Shown: positions 25,029 to 32,983, numbered from the stretch's first letter. The stretch: DNA of 51,825 bases from Candidatus Auribacterota bacterium (GCA_026392035.1 JAPLCX010000042.1:1-51825), one strand, 5' to 3'. Numbers and translations are program-made. Notes: a model not told the origin generated them from the sequence alone.

Positions 25029-25493
25029 ATGAACGCCATGCTGGAAGTGATCAGGGAAGGCCTCAAGGACGACGTCGCCAACTGGGATGAGCGCCGCGGC
25101 CGGCGGGTCTACTGCGATGTGCCCCGGGATAAAATTGCCGAGGTTGCCCGCGCGCTCGTCGAGACGTACCGTCTGCGCTTCATCACAGCCTCGGGGACCG
25201 ATACGCGATTCGCCGTGGAGATCCTCTATCATTTTTCAGTGGATGAAGAGGGCGCGGTCCTGTCGTTGCGCGTTGCCCTGCCGAAGGATGCTGCGCTGAG
25301 TTCCCCGAATGAGCATCTCGAGGTTGACTCACTCGCACCTTTCCTGAAGGCGGCCGAGTGGATCGAGCGAGAGATGCAGGAGATGCTCGGCGTGACCTTC
25401 AGGGGCCACCCGGATCCGAAGCGGTTGTTGCTCGCATCCGACTGGCCCGCGGGGAGCTATCCGCTGAGGAGGGAGAGTGAGGTGCCGGAGTGA
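25029..25493 (+). CDS. echD: Group 4 hydrogenase NuoC-like subunit (EchD family)
   Basis: This 154-residue protein matches the 30-kDa NuoC family at its C-terminus: AEWIEREMQEMLGVTFRGHP, then KRLLLASDWPAGSYPLRRE, the conserved helix and strand. In the complex it bridges the small and large subunits and lacks a metal centre. It precedes the large subunit with a gap of 118 bases that holds a short GCCCTTCAGGG hairpin-type repeat (25496-25519). Confidence 0.82.
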   Translation: MNAMLEVIREGLKDDVANWDERRGRRVYCDVPRDKIAEVARALVETYRLRFITASGTDTRFAVEILYHFSVDEEGAVLSLRVALPKDAALSSPNEHLEVDSLAPFLKAAEWIEREMQEMLGVTFRGHPDPKRLLLASDWPAGSYPLRRESEVPE

Positions 25494-25495
25494 CT

Positions 25496-25519
25496 ATAGC
25501 GCGCCCTTCAGGGAGCGGA
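25496..25519. repeat. CCTTCAGG-centred palindromic repeat
   Basis: TAGCGCGCCCTTCAGGGAGCGG is a degenerate member of the GTAGC...CTTCAG family at 32810, 32984, 35956 and 36005. It lies just after the echD stop codon. Confidence 0.4.
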
Positions 25520-25611
25520 TGCGTGGATCGTATCGGCGTGGGGGCGTGTCGGCGTTTCGGGGAACAGTAGTGCAGCGCATCCTTCGGGATTCGAGATAGA
25601 GATTATATGTT

Positions 25612-26808
25612 ATGACAGAGAGAATAATATCCATAGGGCCGTACCATCCCCTCCAGGAGGAACCCGCGTGCTTTAAGCTCCACGTTGAGGGCGAGCGGGT
25701 GGTGAAACTCGACATCGAGCTCGGCTACAACCACAGGGGGATTGAGAAACTGGTTGAGTCGAAGTCGTATGATCAGGGCATCTTTCTCGTGGAGAGGATC
25801 TGCGGCATATGTTCCACGAGCCATCCGTTCGCGAGCGTCAACGCGCTGGAGAACCTCATCGGCGTCGAGATCCCCGAGCGCGCGCGGTATATCAGGAGCG
25901 TCGTCGGGGAACTCGAACGAATCCATTCCCACCTCCTCTGGCTCGGCCTGGCGGGCCACTTCCTGGGATACAACACCCTGTTCATGTGGGCCTGGAAGGC
26001 GCGGGAGATCGTCCTCAACCTGTTCGAGCGCATCAGCGGGAACCGGCAGAACTACGCGATGTTCAAGGCTGGCGGCGTGCGGCGTGACATCAGGGATGAA
26101 GAGATCCCCGACTATCTCAGGGAGCTCGCGCAGCTGACCCCCGCCCTGGACAGGTTCAGGGGGGCGGTGACGGACGATCCGGTATTTCACGCGCGGACGA
26201 AAGGCGTGGGGGTCCTCACCGCGGAGGATGTGCGCCGCTTCGGGGCGGTGGGGCCGCTGGCCAGGGCGTCAGGCGTTGACCATGATGTCAGGCGCGATGA
26301 TCCCTACGCAGCCTATGACCGCGTTGAGTGGAAGGTGATCACTGCTCGCCACGGGGATGTGTATGACAAGGTGCTGGTGCGGATCCTCGAGATGTACGAA
26401 TCGCTCGCCATCATCACGCAGTGCCTGAAGAAGCTTCCGCCGGGGGAAATTGACGCGAGGGTGAAGGATGTGCCGCCGGGAGAAGGGATCGGCCGGCACG
26501 AGGCGCCGCGCGGCGAGGTCTTCCACTACGTGAGGAGCGATGGCACGAACAGGCCGGCGCGCTACAAGATTCGCGCCCCGAGCTACATGAATGTCGCCAC
26601 AAACGCCAAGGCGGTCGTCGGCGGAACGATAGCGGACGCGACGATCATCCTCGCCGCCGTGGACCCCTGCTACTGCTGCACGGAGCGGGCGGTCGCGGTC
26701 GATGTCGAGACGGGGAAAAAAATCTGGAGCGGGGAGGATCTCATCCGCATGTCACAGGAGAAGACGGCGCGATTGCGCGGCAACAGATCAATAGTTAGTA
26801 GTCAGTAG
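25612..26808 (+). CDS. echE: Group 4 [NiFe] hydrogenase large subunit (NuoD/EchE family)
   Basis: This 398-residue protein is the catalytic large subunit. Both nickel-ligand motifs are intact: ERICGICSTSH with Cys64 and Cys67, and DPCYCCTER with Cys353 and Cys356. This separates it from NuoD, which lost these cysteines. The Ech/Coo group normally ends soon after the second motif, as here, with a short C-terminal tail for protease processing. The final residues SIVSSQ and the stop codon come from a TAGTCAGTAGTT repeat that flanks the broken gene downstream, so the processed tail may differ from the ancestral one. Confidence 0.92.
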   Translation: MTERIISIGPYHPLQEEPACFKLHVEGERVVKLDIELGYNHRGIEKLVESKSYDQGIFLVERICGICSTSHPFASVNALENLIGVEIPERARYIRSVVGELERIHSHLLWLGLAGHFLGYNTLFMWAWKAREIVLNLFERISGNRQNYAMFKAGGVRRDIRDEEIPDYLRELAQLTPALDRFRGAVTDDPVFHARTKGVGVLTAEDVRRFGAVGPLARASGVDHDVRRDDPYAAYDRVEWKVITARHGDVYDKVLVRILEMYESLAIITQCLKKLPPGEIDARVKDVPPGEGIGRHEAPRGEVFHYVRSDGTNRPARYKIRAPSYMNVATNAKAVVGGTIADATIILAAVDPCYCCTERAVAVDVETGKKIWSGEDLIRMSQEKTARLRGNRSIVSSQ

Positions 26809-27250
26809 TTGGTAGTCAGGGGATAATGGTCAGAAGATGGGGAATAGGGGATGGAAAAGGCAGTCAGGTTTGAGGATCTGGGTGTATGGAGGAAAGCACA
26901 TCAGCTCGTGATCTTAATCTACGATTTAACAAAACAGTTCCCGGCGGATGAGAAGTTTTGACTGGTTTCACAGATGAGGCGAGCTGCCGTTTCAATACCT
27001 GCAAACATTGCGGAGGGATTTAATAAGAGAGGGAAGAAAGACAAAATCAACTTCTATAATATTTCTCAAGGTTCTCTCGGCGAGCTGAGATACTATCTGC
27101 TGTTGGCAAGAGATCTTAAATATATGGGTGATATCTCTGAGAATGAGGTACTCATAGAAGAAATAGGGAGAATGCTGAATGGCTTGATCAGCAGGATACA
27201 GGGCTCCGTTTAACATTGACCCTAACTACTAGCTACTAACTACTGACTAC
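26792..27250. mobile_element. Inverted-repeat unit around a broken four-helix-bundle gene
   Basis: The arms share a perfect 13-base core, GTAGTCAGTAGTT at 26798-26810 and its complement at 27238-27250, within longer TAGTAGT tracts. They enclose one pseudogene and split the hydrogenase operon between the large subunit and the EchF-like gene. The left arm supplies the echE stop codon. Confidence 0.6.
26851..27213 (+). pseudogene. Four-helix-bundle (S23/IVS-type) protein gene with in-frame TGA
   Basis: Reading from the ATG at 26851 gives MEKAVRFEDLGVWRKAHQL and, after a TGA at 26959-26961 (codon 37), continues in frame as LVSQMRRAAVSIPANIAEG to a TAA at 27211. The whole frame matches the four-helix-bundle proteins related to the 23S rRNA intervening-sequence protein. 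Relatives often have Gly at the position of the TGA (GGA to TGA would suffice). Length (120 codons with the stop bridged) is standard. The downstream part alone, from the ATG at 26974, is 79 residues and could still be translated. Function is unknown. Confidence 0.72.
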
Positions 27251-27255
27251 TTGTT

Positions 27256-27870
27256 ATGAGATTGCCCAAAATCCGCGAATTGGCCGCAGCGCTCCGCGCC
27301 CTCTTCGGCCGGCGGTATACCAGCGCGTTCCCCGCTGAAAAGGCGGTGGTCCCTCCCGGATTCCGCGGAGTGCCGCGCTTTGACGAAAAGGAGTGCATCG
27401 GGTGCGGCGCGTGCGCCATCGTCTGCCCCGCCAAGGACATCGAGGTTGCCGATGAGATACGTGAGGGGAAGGGAGTGAGGCGGCTCACCATTCACTACGA
27501 CGACTGCATCTTCTGCGCCCAGTGCCACAGGAGCTGCCCCACGGAGAAGGGAGTGGTGATGACGGAGGAGTTTGATCTCGCCACCGTCAATCGCCACGGC
27601 CTGCGCCAGTCGGTTGAGAAGGAGCTCGTCCTCTGCGAGCGGTGCGGCGAGCAGGTGGCCGCGAGGGATCACCTCCTCTGGATTGCGCGGCGGGTCGGGG
27701 CGTCCGCCTATTCCAACCCCACGCTCATGCTCACGCTGCTCCAGCAGCTCTCGCCCGGGACGACGGCTCCGGCTGAAAGGGGCGGGCCCTCCGGGCGAAG
27801 TGACCGGGTGCGGGTGCTCTGCCCCCGATGCAGGAGGGCCTCGACGCTTGAGTTCTCACTGGAAAAATGA
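27256..27870 (+). CDS. echF: Group 4 hydrogenase 4Fe-4S subunit (EchF/NuoI-like)
   Basis: The 204-residue protein has two ferredoxin motifs: CIGCGACAIVCP and CIFCAQCHRSCP, typical of the EchF/NuoI electron-input subunit. The C-terminal 100 residues add two CxxC pairs (CERCGEQ and LCPRCRRAS) that may bind zinc; this extension is longer than in standard EchF. It is separated from echE by the mobile unit. The next gene overlaps it by 23 bases, indicating translational coupling. Confidence 0.8.
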   Translation: MRLPKIRELAAALRALFGRRYTSAFPAEKAVVPPGFRGVPRFDEKECIGCGACAIVCPAKDIEVADEIREGKGVRRLTIHYDDCIFCAQCHRSCPTEKGVVMTEEFDLATVNRHGLRQSVEKELVLCERCGEQVAARDHLLWIARRVGASAYSNPTLMLTLLQQLSPGTTAPAERGGPSGRSDRVRVLCPRCRRASTLEFSLEK

Positions 27871-28336
27871 ACTGGAGCGCCTCCTGCATCCGCGCATCGG
27901 GAAGCGCCTTGTCCTGGTCGGTGTGGGGAATCCGCTCAGGGGCGATGACGGCGTGGGGAGCCTCCTCGCACGGAGGATGCGCGAGCGGGGCAAGCCATTT
28001 GTGCTCGACGGGGGAACCGCGCCGGAGAACTGCGGCGAGCCTATCGCGGCGCTCGCACCCGAGACGGTGCTCGTGGTTGACGCGGCCCGCTGCGGCGGGG
28101 ATGCGGGCGCGGTGAGAATCTTCAGGAGCGGGGAGATCGCCGGCGGGGCGCTCTCCACGCACGATCAGTCCCTGCGCGTCCTCGCGCACTACCTGAAGCG
28201 CCGGTGCGGATGCGAGATGCTCATCCTCGGCGTCGAGCCCGCGAGCGTTGGAATCGGTGAGGGGCTCAGCGCCCCCGTGCGGGCGGCACTGGATGAGATG
28301 GAGGCAGTACTGCTGGAGATCCTCCCCGACAAGTAG
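27848..28336 (+). CDS. hycI: Hydrogenase maturation endopeptidase (HycI/HyaD family)
   Basis: The 162-residue product has the hydrogenase-specific protease motifs: GVGNPLRGDDGVGSLL, VVDAARCGG and STHDQSL, with the conserved Asp and His for nickel-dependent cleavage of the large-subunit tail. No ATG exists near the conserved start. I propose a TTG at 27848, with AGGAGGG nine bases upstream (27832-27838), overlapping the echF end. The frame is open much farther upstream but in the echF coding sequence. Finding its protease beside echE supports a functional [NiFe] enzyme. Confidence 0.78.
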   Translation: MSSHWKNELERLLHPRIGKRLVLVGVGNPLRGDDGVGSLLARRMRERGKPFVLDGGTAPENCGEPIAALAPETVLVVDAARCGGDAGAVRIFRSGEIAGGALSTHDQSLRVLAHYLKRRCGCEMLILGVEPASVGIGEGLSAPVRAALDEMEAVLLEILPDK

Positions 28337-28345
28337 ATATAGCCT

Positions 28346-29260
28346 TCATGGCAATCTGAGCAGCGCGTACGCACCCCGCGCGATCAATTCACCCGCGAGT
28401 CTTATCCCGAGTTCCAGCGGTTCCCGCATATTCCCTTCCATGCCTCCCCGCACCGCCTGCCTGCCGTCGGGGGAGAGCACGCACGCGAGCAGCGTGAGCC
28501 TGTCCTCCCCAATGGGTTCTGCGTATGCCCCGATGGGGATATGACATCCCCCTCCCAGCGCCTTCAGGAATGATTTCTCCACAGTGATTGCCGCATGGGA
28601 TTGCGGATGGTTTATTGAGCGGGCGATCCGGAGCGCGTCGCTGTCGCCTTCCCTGACCTCGATCGCCAGGCAGCCCTGTCCCGGGGCGGGGATAAACGCC
28701 GGCGGCGTGAGTCGCTGCGTGATGACGCCGCTCATGCCGAGCCTCTGGAAGCCTGCTGCCGCCAGGATGATCGCCTCGCACGTCCCGTCTCGCAATTTCC
28801 CGAGCCGCGTGTCAATGTTGCCGCTCATGGGGACGACGCGCAGGTCCGGCCGCATGTTGAGTACCTGCGCCGCGCGCCTCGGGCTCGATGTCCCCACGCG
28901 CGCCCCGGTCTCGAGGTCGTAGAGGTCCTCTCCCTCTGGAGAGATGAACGCGTCGAACGGGTCTGCCCGTCGCGGCGCAGCGGCGATGATGAGGCCGGCG
29001 GGGTGCTCGGTGGGGAGGTCTTTCATGCTGTGCACGGCGAGATCACATCCTCCCCGGAGGAGCTCCTCCTCGATTTCCTTGACGAAGAGGCCCGTGGCGC
29101 CTTTCCCGCGTGCAGCGTGGCGGTCGCCCGCAGTGCGGATCGGCTTTATCTGGAATTCTATATTGGGATAGTTGAGCCGCAGCGCGCTGATGACCTCCTG
29201 CGCCTGGGCGAGCGCGAGTCTACTCCCCCGCGTACCGATGGTGATGACGCGTGTTTCCAT
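28346..29260 (-). CDS. hemC: Porphobilinogen deaminase
   Basis: This 304-residue enzyme (hydroxymethylbilane synthase) joins four porphobilinogen units. It starts TIGTRGSRLALAQAQ and has SMKDLPTEHP, GTSSPRRAAQVLNMRPDL, RGNIDTRLGKL-like PMSGNIDTRLGKL and, near 242, the dipyrromethane cofactor region around LGGGCHIPIGAYA (cofactor Cys). The cofactor Cys and neighbouring Gly residues are intact. It lies convergent-free and divergent from the ahb genes, the next steps of the same heme route via uroporphyrinogen III and siroheme. Confidence 0.93.
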   Translation of the reverse strand: METRVITIGTRGSRLALAQAQEVISALRLNYPNIEFQIKPIRTAGDRHAARGKGATGLFVKEIEEELLRGGCDLAVHSMKDLPTEHPAGLIIAAAPRRADPFDAFISPEGEDLYDLETGARVGTSSPRRAAQVLNMRPDLRVVPMSGNIDTRLGKLRDGTCEAIILAAAGFQRLGMSGVITQRLTPPAFIPAPGQGCLAIEVREGDSDALRIARSINHPQSHAAITVEKSFLKALGGGCHIPIGAYAEPIGEDRLTLLACVLSPDGRQAVRGGMEGNMREPLELGIRLAGELIARGAYALLRLP

Positions 29261-29269
29261 AATGTGTGA

Positions 29270-29414
29270 ACCACTGAGGGCACTACTGCAGACGAAAGTG
29301 TAAAGTTAAAGGTGTAAAGATCAATGTGGAGAAAATCCGCCTCATCCGCTCAATTCGCGGTTAATCTCTTAAGAATATTCTCTGCGGCCTCCATGTCCTC
29401 CGTGGTTTGGTTTG
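29270..29414. repeat. Composite three-module intergenic repeat, copy B (reversed)
   Basis: Read on the minus strand, this unit has CCACGGAGG, then TTAACCGCGAATTGAGCGG and TTTACACCTTTAACTTTACACTTTC, in the same order as copy A at 21131-21288. It ends near CTCAGTGGTTCAC. It fills the hemC-ahbC divergent region. Confidence 0.6.
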
Positions 29415-29477
29415 ATCTTTAAACCTCTTCAGTATATCCCCTGGTAGCTGATGGTCAATGAGATTTCTCACCGCGAA

Positions 29478-29486
29478 TGGTATAAT
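29478..29486 (+). promoter_or_regulatory. Extended -10 promoter of the ahb operon
   Basis: TGGTATAAT fits TGnTATAAT and ends 16 bases before the ATG at 29503, so the leader would be only about ten bases. The -35 region has no clear consensus. Confidence 0.45.
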
Positions 29487-29502
29487 CAGGCGGTCAGACG
29501 CC

Positions 29503-30648
29503 ATGATTAACGTGACCAAACTCTACTGCGGGGGAACATTCGCGGGTGATCGCCTGCGCTATGCCGCCGGCGGCCGGACGGCCCCGGTGGTTGCGTGGAA
29601 CTGCACGGCGCGCTGCAACCTGTGCTGCCGTCACTGCTACAGCGATGCGGGAGTGCGTGACTCAGGGGATGAGCTGAACGGGGCCGAGGCGAGAAGGATG
29701 ATCGCGGATCTCGCGCGGTACGGCGTTCCCGTCCTCCTCTTTTCGGGAGGTGAGCCGCTCCTCAGGCCCGACCTCATGGAGCTCGGCGCGTGGGCGGCGG
29801 CGAAGGGTATCCGGACTGTCCTCTCGACAAACGGAACCCTCATCGGGAAGGAAGAGGCGGCGGCCATCCGCGGGAGCGGATTCTCCTACGTGGGGATAAG
29901 CCTTGATGGCGTGGGGAGCGACAATGACCGTTTCCGCGGGATGCCGGGCGCTTTTCAGAAAGCGGTGGAGGGTATGAGACGGTGTCTGAACGCGGGCATT
30001 AAAACAGGACTGCGCGTGACGCTGACCAGGCAGAACCGTGCGAGCCTTGAACCGCTCCTGGACCTCGCGCAGACCGAGGGGCTCGCGCGCGTGTGCGTGT
30101 ATCACCTTGTCTATTGCGGGCGGGGTATGGCCGAGGACGATCTGGCCGCTGGCGAGGTGCGCGGCGTCATGGACATTATCCTTCGCAGGGCACGAGAGTT
30201 CCACTCGGTTGACAGGGAGTTCGAGATACTGACCGTTGATAATCATGCCGACGGAGTGTACCTCTATCTCAGGCTGCGCGCGGAGGAGCCGGCGCGTGCG
30301 GTCGCCGCCCGCGCCCTTCTTGAAAACGCGGGAGGGAACCGCTCCGCCATCGGGATCGCGTGCGTCGATGCGTCTGGTGCGGTGTATCCCGACCAGTTCA
30401 TGCGGCAGTCCCCCGTGGGGAGTGTGAGAGAGAGGTTGTTTTCGGAGATATGGAGCGACGCGGGGAATGCCCTGCTCGCCGCCCTCAGGGATCGGAAGGG
30501 ATTGCTCCGGGGGAAATGCGGACGCTGCTCATGGAAGGAAATATGCAACGGCAACATGCGGGCGAGGGCGCTCGCCGTGCATGGCGACCTCTGGGCTGAA
30601 GATCCTGCCTGTTATCTGACGGAAGAGGAAATCGCGGGGGCCCGGTAA
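29503..30648 (+). CDS. ahbC: Radical SAM AhbC-like (12,18-didecarboxysiroheme deacetylase)
   Basis: The 381-residue protein has the radical SAM motif CNLCCRHC at 38-45 (cluster cysteines 38, 42 and 45). It starts MINVTKLYCGG and has DRLRYAAGG, a start typical of AhbC. The C-terminal SPASM-like region has CxxCxxxxxC-type cysteines: CGRCSWKEICNGN and ACVDASG. AhbC removes two acetate-derived groups from didecarboxysiroheme to give Fe-coproporphyrin III. I chose the ATG at 29503 over an earlier one at 29458. NirJ of the heme d1 route is related, but the ahbD and ahbA-B neighbours favour AhbC. Confidence 0.83.
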   Translation: MINVTKLYCGGTFAGDRLRYAAGGRTAPVVAWNCTARCNLCCRHCYSDAGVRDSGDELNGAEARRMIADLARYGVPVLLFSGGEPLLRPDLMELGAWAAAKGIRTVLSTNGTLIGKEEAAAIRGSGFSYVGISLDGVGSDNDRFRGMPGAFQKAVEGMRRCLNAGIKTGLRVTLTRQNRASLEPLLDLAQTEGLARVCVYHLVYCGRGMAEDDLAAGEVRGVMDIILRRAREFHSVDREFEILTVDNHADGVYLYLRLRAEEPARAVAARALLENAGGNRSAIGIACVDASGAVYPDQFMRQSPVGSVRERLFSEIWSDAGNALLAALRDRKGLLRGKCGRCSWKEICNGNMRARALAVHGDLWAEDPACYLTEEEIAGAR

Positions 30649-30672
30649 AAGACCACGCAGCATGAAGGGGGA

Positions 30673-31755
30673 ATGAGAGCGTCCATGGAGCAGCATCCGC
30701 TGAAGGTGCTTTTCTGGGAGGCGACGTCGGCGTGCAATCTCCGCTGCCGCCACTGCCGGCGGATGCCCGCAGGTGCGGGGGCCGGCGCGCGCGAGCTTAC
30801 GACAGATGAGGCGAAGAGCTGGATCAAAGATGTCGCCGCCTGGTGCCGTCCGCTCCTTATCCTGAGCGGCGGTGAACCGCTGATGAGAGCCGATATAGTT
30901 GAGCTCGCTGCGTACGCGGGGAGGCGGGGATTGGCTGTCGCGCTCGCGACGAACGGCGTGCTGATGACGGGTGAGATCGCGGGGGAGCTCCGTCGCGCGG
31001 GGGTGCGGCGGGTGAGCGTCAGCCTGGATGGTGCGAGGGCGGGGACGCACGATGGAATGCGAGGGGTAGGAGGTGCGTTTGACGCAGCGCTGAACGCCCT
31101 CAGGATCCTCAGGGCGGCGGCCGTGAGCGCGCAGATAAACATGACGGTGTGCAGGGGGAATCGGGGTGAGATTGAGCAAATCTTTATTCTTGCCGAAAGG
31201 GAAGGGCTCCAGGCGGTCCACTTTTTTGTTTTTGTCCCCGTGGGATGCGGCCTCACATTCGAAAAAGACCAGGCCCTCTCCGCGGTCGAGTGCGAAGAGC
31301 TGCTGCGCTGGTTCCGGACGCATGCGCATCCCCAGGGACTCGAGGTGAGGCTGACCTGCGCCCCTCAGTACCAGCGGATTCTCGCGGAACACGGCGTGTG
31401 GCCCGAGGAGAGTGCGCCACGTAGAGTGGGGGAGCCTGCCCGGAGAAGCGCGGCGAGGCCGGCCGGATGCCTCGGGGGAAAGAGCGTCTGTTTCGTTTCT
31501 CATGCGGGGGAGGTTTTCCCATGCGGTTATCTGCCCGTCGCAGCGGGCAGTATACGCGAGCGGAGTTTGAGAGAGATATGGGAAAGGTCGGCCCTCTTCC
31601 TTGAGCTCAGGGATGAGGATAGGCTCGGAGCCCCCTGTGGGACGTGCGCATATAAGGTGACGTGCGGGGGGTGCCGCGCCCGCGCGTATGCGGCGACTGG
31701 AAATTATCTGGGGGGAGACAGGTTGTGTATAAATCCTCCACCTCCCGAAGCGTAA
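30673..31755 (+). CDS. ahbD: Radical SAM AhbD-like heme synthase
   Basis: This 360-residue protein has the radical SAM motif CNLRCRHC at 21-28. Family features include LSGGEPLMRADIVELAAYA, VSLDGARAGTHDGMRG, FVFVPVGCGLTFEKDQ, EVRLTCAPQYQRI and GCLGGKSVCFVSHAGEVFPCGYLPVAAG, which together match AhbD, the enzyme that oxidatively decarboxylates Fe-coproporphyrin III propionates to vinyl groups and yields heme b. A further C-terminal cluster set is present in CGTCAYKVTCGGC. It follows ahbC with a 24-base gap and precedes the fused ahbA-B gene. Confidence 0.87.
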   Translation: MRASMEQHPLKVLFWEATSACNLRCRHCRRMPAGAGAGARELTTDEAKSWIKDVAAWCRPLLILSGGEPLMRADIVELAAYAGRRGLAVALATNGVLMTGEIAGELRRAGVRRVSVSLDGARAGTHDGMRGVGGAFDAALNALRILRAAAVSAQINMTVCRGNRGEIEQIFILAEREGLQAVHFFVFVPVGCGLTFEKDQALSAVECEELLRWFRTHAHPQGLEVRLTCAPQYQRILAEHGVWPEESAPRRVGEPARRSAARPAGCLGGKSVCFVSHAGEVFPCGYLPVAAGSIRERSLREIWERSALFLELRDEDRLGAPCGTCAYKVTCGGCRARAYAATGNYLGGDRLCINPPPPEA

Positions 31756-31846
31756 GCGCAGGGAAATAAATCCCCCGACTGCGCCAAGGCTCCGTCGGGC
31801 AGGCAAATCCCAAAAAGGAATAAATAGGCTGAACATCCCGGACAAA

Positions 31847-32779
31847 GTGCTCCTTGACGAAATTCAGCGCCGGTTCCCCCTCTGCGCGCGGCCATACGCT
31901 CAATTGGGCGAAAGGCTGAATCTCAGCGAGGCCGGGGTATTGCGCCGGCTGCGGATACACAAGGGGAATGGTCTCATTCGCCGGATCGGGCCCGTGTATG
32001 ATGTGGGGGCATGTGGACTCACCACTGTCCTCATCGCGCTCTCCGTGCCGCCCTCGCGGGTGATTCGGGCCGCCGCCTGCATAAACTCATATGAAGGTGT
32101 CACTCACAATTATCTAAGGCGACATCCGCTCAACATCTGGTTCACGCTCACCTGCCGTGATCGGGCCGCCCAGAGGGCTGTTCTCAGGGAGATAAAAAGA
32201 AAGGTCTCACCCCTGCGTTATCTCGAGCTGCCTTCGAAGAAGGTGTTTAAGCTCGGCGTCGTGGTTGATCTCGGCGTGCCGGCGGGGAGGCGGTTGAAAA
32301 CAGGAGGAGAATATCCCTATCGCGCAAGGATGAAGTCGCGCCCGGCGCCATGGGGGCGCTCATCTATCGGGAAGATTTCATCTGATCTCCCCCTTGTATC
32401 CACACCATTCCCGAGGGGAGCGCTGAAGGCGATACGGCTTCTGGCCGCATCCGGGCGCATCCGGCGGTTCGGCGCCATACTGGACGGGCGCCGCCTCGGC
32501 TTCCGCTTCAATGCCCTCGTGGCATGGAAAGCCGGTCCCCGGCGGATCGAAGAAGCGGGACGGCGGCTGGCCTCGTTCCCCCAGGTGAGCCATTGTTATG
32601 CGCGGGCGAAGCCGCCGTCATGGCCCTATGACCTCTACACGATGATCCACGCGAGGGACGGCACGCGCGGGGGGGAGCTGATTGCGGATATGTCGCGCGC
32701 CGCGGGGACCGCCGACTATGTCGTGCTGGAGACGGTGCGCCAGCTGAAACGCTCGTCCGTCGCACCGCCCGTGCGGTGA
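31847..32779 (+). CDS. ahbAB: Siroheme decarboxylase, fused AhbA-AhbB
   Basis: Two Lrp/AsnC-like halves in one 310-residue chain resemble AhbA and AhbB, which together remove two acetate carboxylates from siroheme. The first half has RPYAQLGERLNLSEAGVLRRL, RRIGPVYDVGACG and THNYLRRHPLNIWFTL. The second has RRFGAILDGRRLGFRFNALVAWKA, FPQVSHCY and WPYDLYTMIHAR. The second helix-turn-helix is shorter than usual. AhbA and AhbB are separate genes in several organisms, while fused forms exist. The start is a GTG; an in-frame CTG at 31829 would add LNIPDK, which also looks conserved, so the real start may be there. Confidence 0.75.
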   Translation: MLLDEIQRRFPLCARPYAQLGERLNLSEAGVLRRLRIHKGNGLIRRIGPVYDVGACGLTTVLIALSVPPSRVIRAAACINSYEGVTHNYLRRHPLNIWFTLTCRDRAAQRAVLREIKRKVSPLRYLELPSKKVFKLGVVVDLGVPAGRRLKTGGEYPYRARMKSRPAPWGRSSIGKISSDLPLVSTPFPRGALKAIRLLAASGRIRRFGAILDGRRLGFRFNALVAWKAGPRRIEEAGRRLASFPQVSHCYARAKPPSWPYDLYTMIHARDGTRGGELIADMSRAAGTADYVVLETVRQLKRSSVAPPVR

Positions 32780-32809
32780 GGTGTCTAATTTCTGCCCTCA
32801 TCTGCTGCA

Positions 32810-32829
32810 GCCGACACTTCAGTGTCGGC
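32810..32829. repeat. GCCGACACTTCAGTGTCGGC palindrome, copy 1
   Basis: A 9-bp stem around TC, just after the ahbAB stop codon. An identical copy lies at 32984-33003, and related hairpins with a different stem lie at 35956-35973 and 36005-36018. Confidence 0.75.
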
Positions 32830-32915
32830 GCTGCAAATCAGTTGAACCCCCCGTTGAGAATCCATGGTCACAACGAATGCGTTATAAACTTTCTCAGCGC
32901 TTCCGGGGTGCGGTG

Positions 32916-32924
32916 TGCTATAAT
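32916..32924 (+). promoter_or_regulatory. Extended -10 promoter of the carD gene
   Basis: TGCTATAAT, identical to the elements before 1258 and 50538. It lies 163 bases before the start codon, with a palindrome in the leader between. Confidence 0.5.
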
Positions 32925-32983
32925 CAACGCTTCTGATTTAAAAAGGCGACGTGCCCGACAGTTTGCATTCTACATCTTTCGTA

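Noticed and set aside
26959-26961. TGA read as glycine (SR1/Gracilibacteria-type code)
   Set aside because: TGA serves as the normal stop for many genes here, such as cca, DUF72, echF and carD. A nonsense mutation is simpler.
30529-31845. 438-residue open frame antisense to ahbD
   Set aside because: It is the shadow of a high-GC real gene. ahbD in the opposite frame has clear family motifs, and this frame has none.
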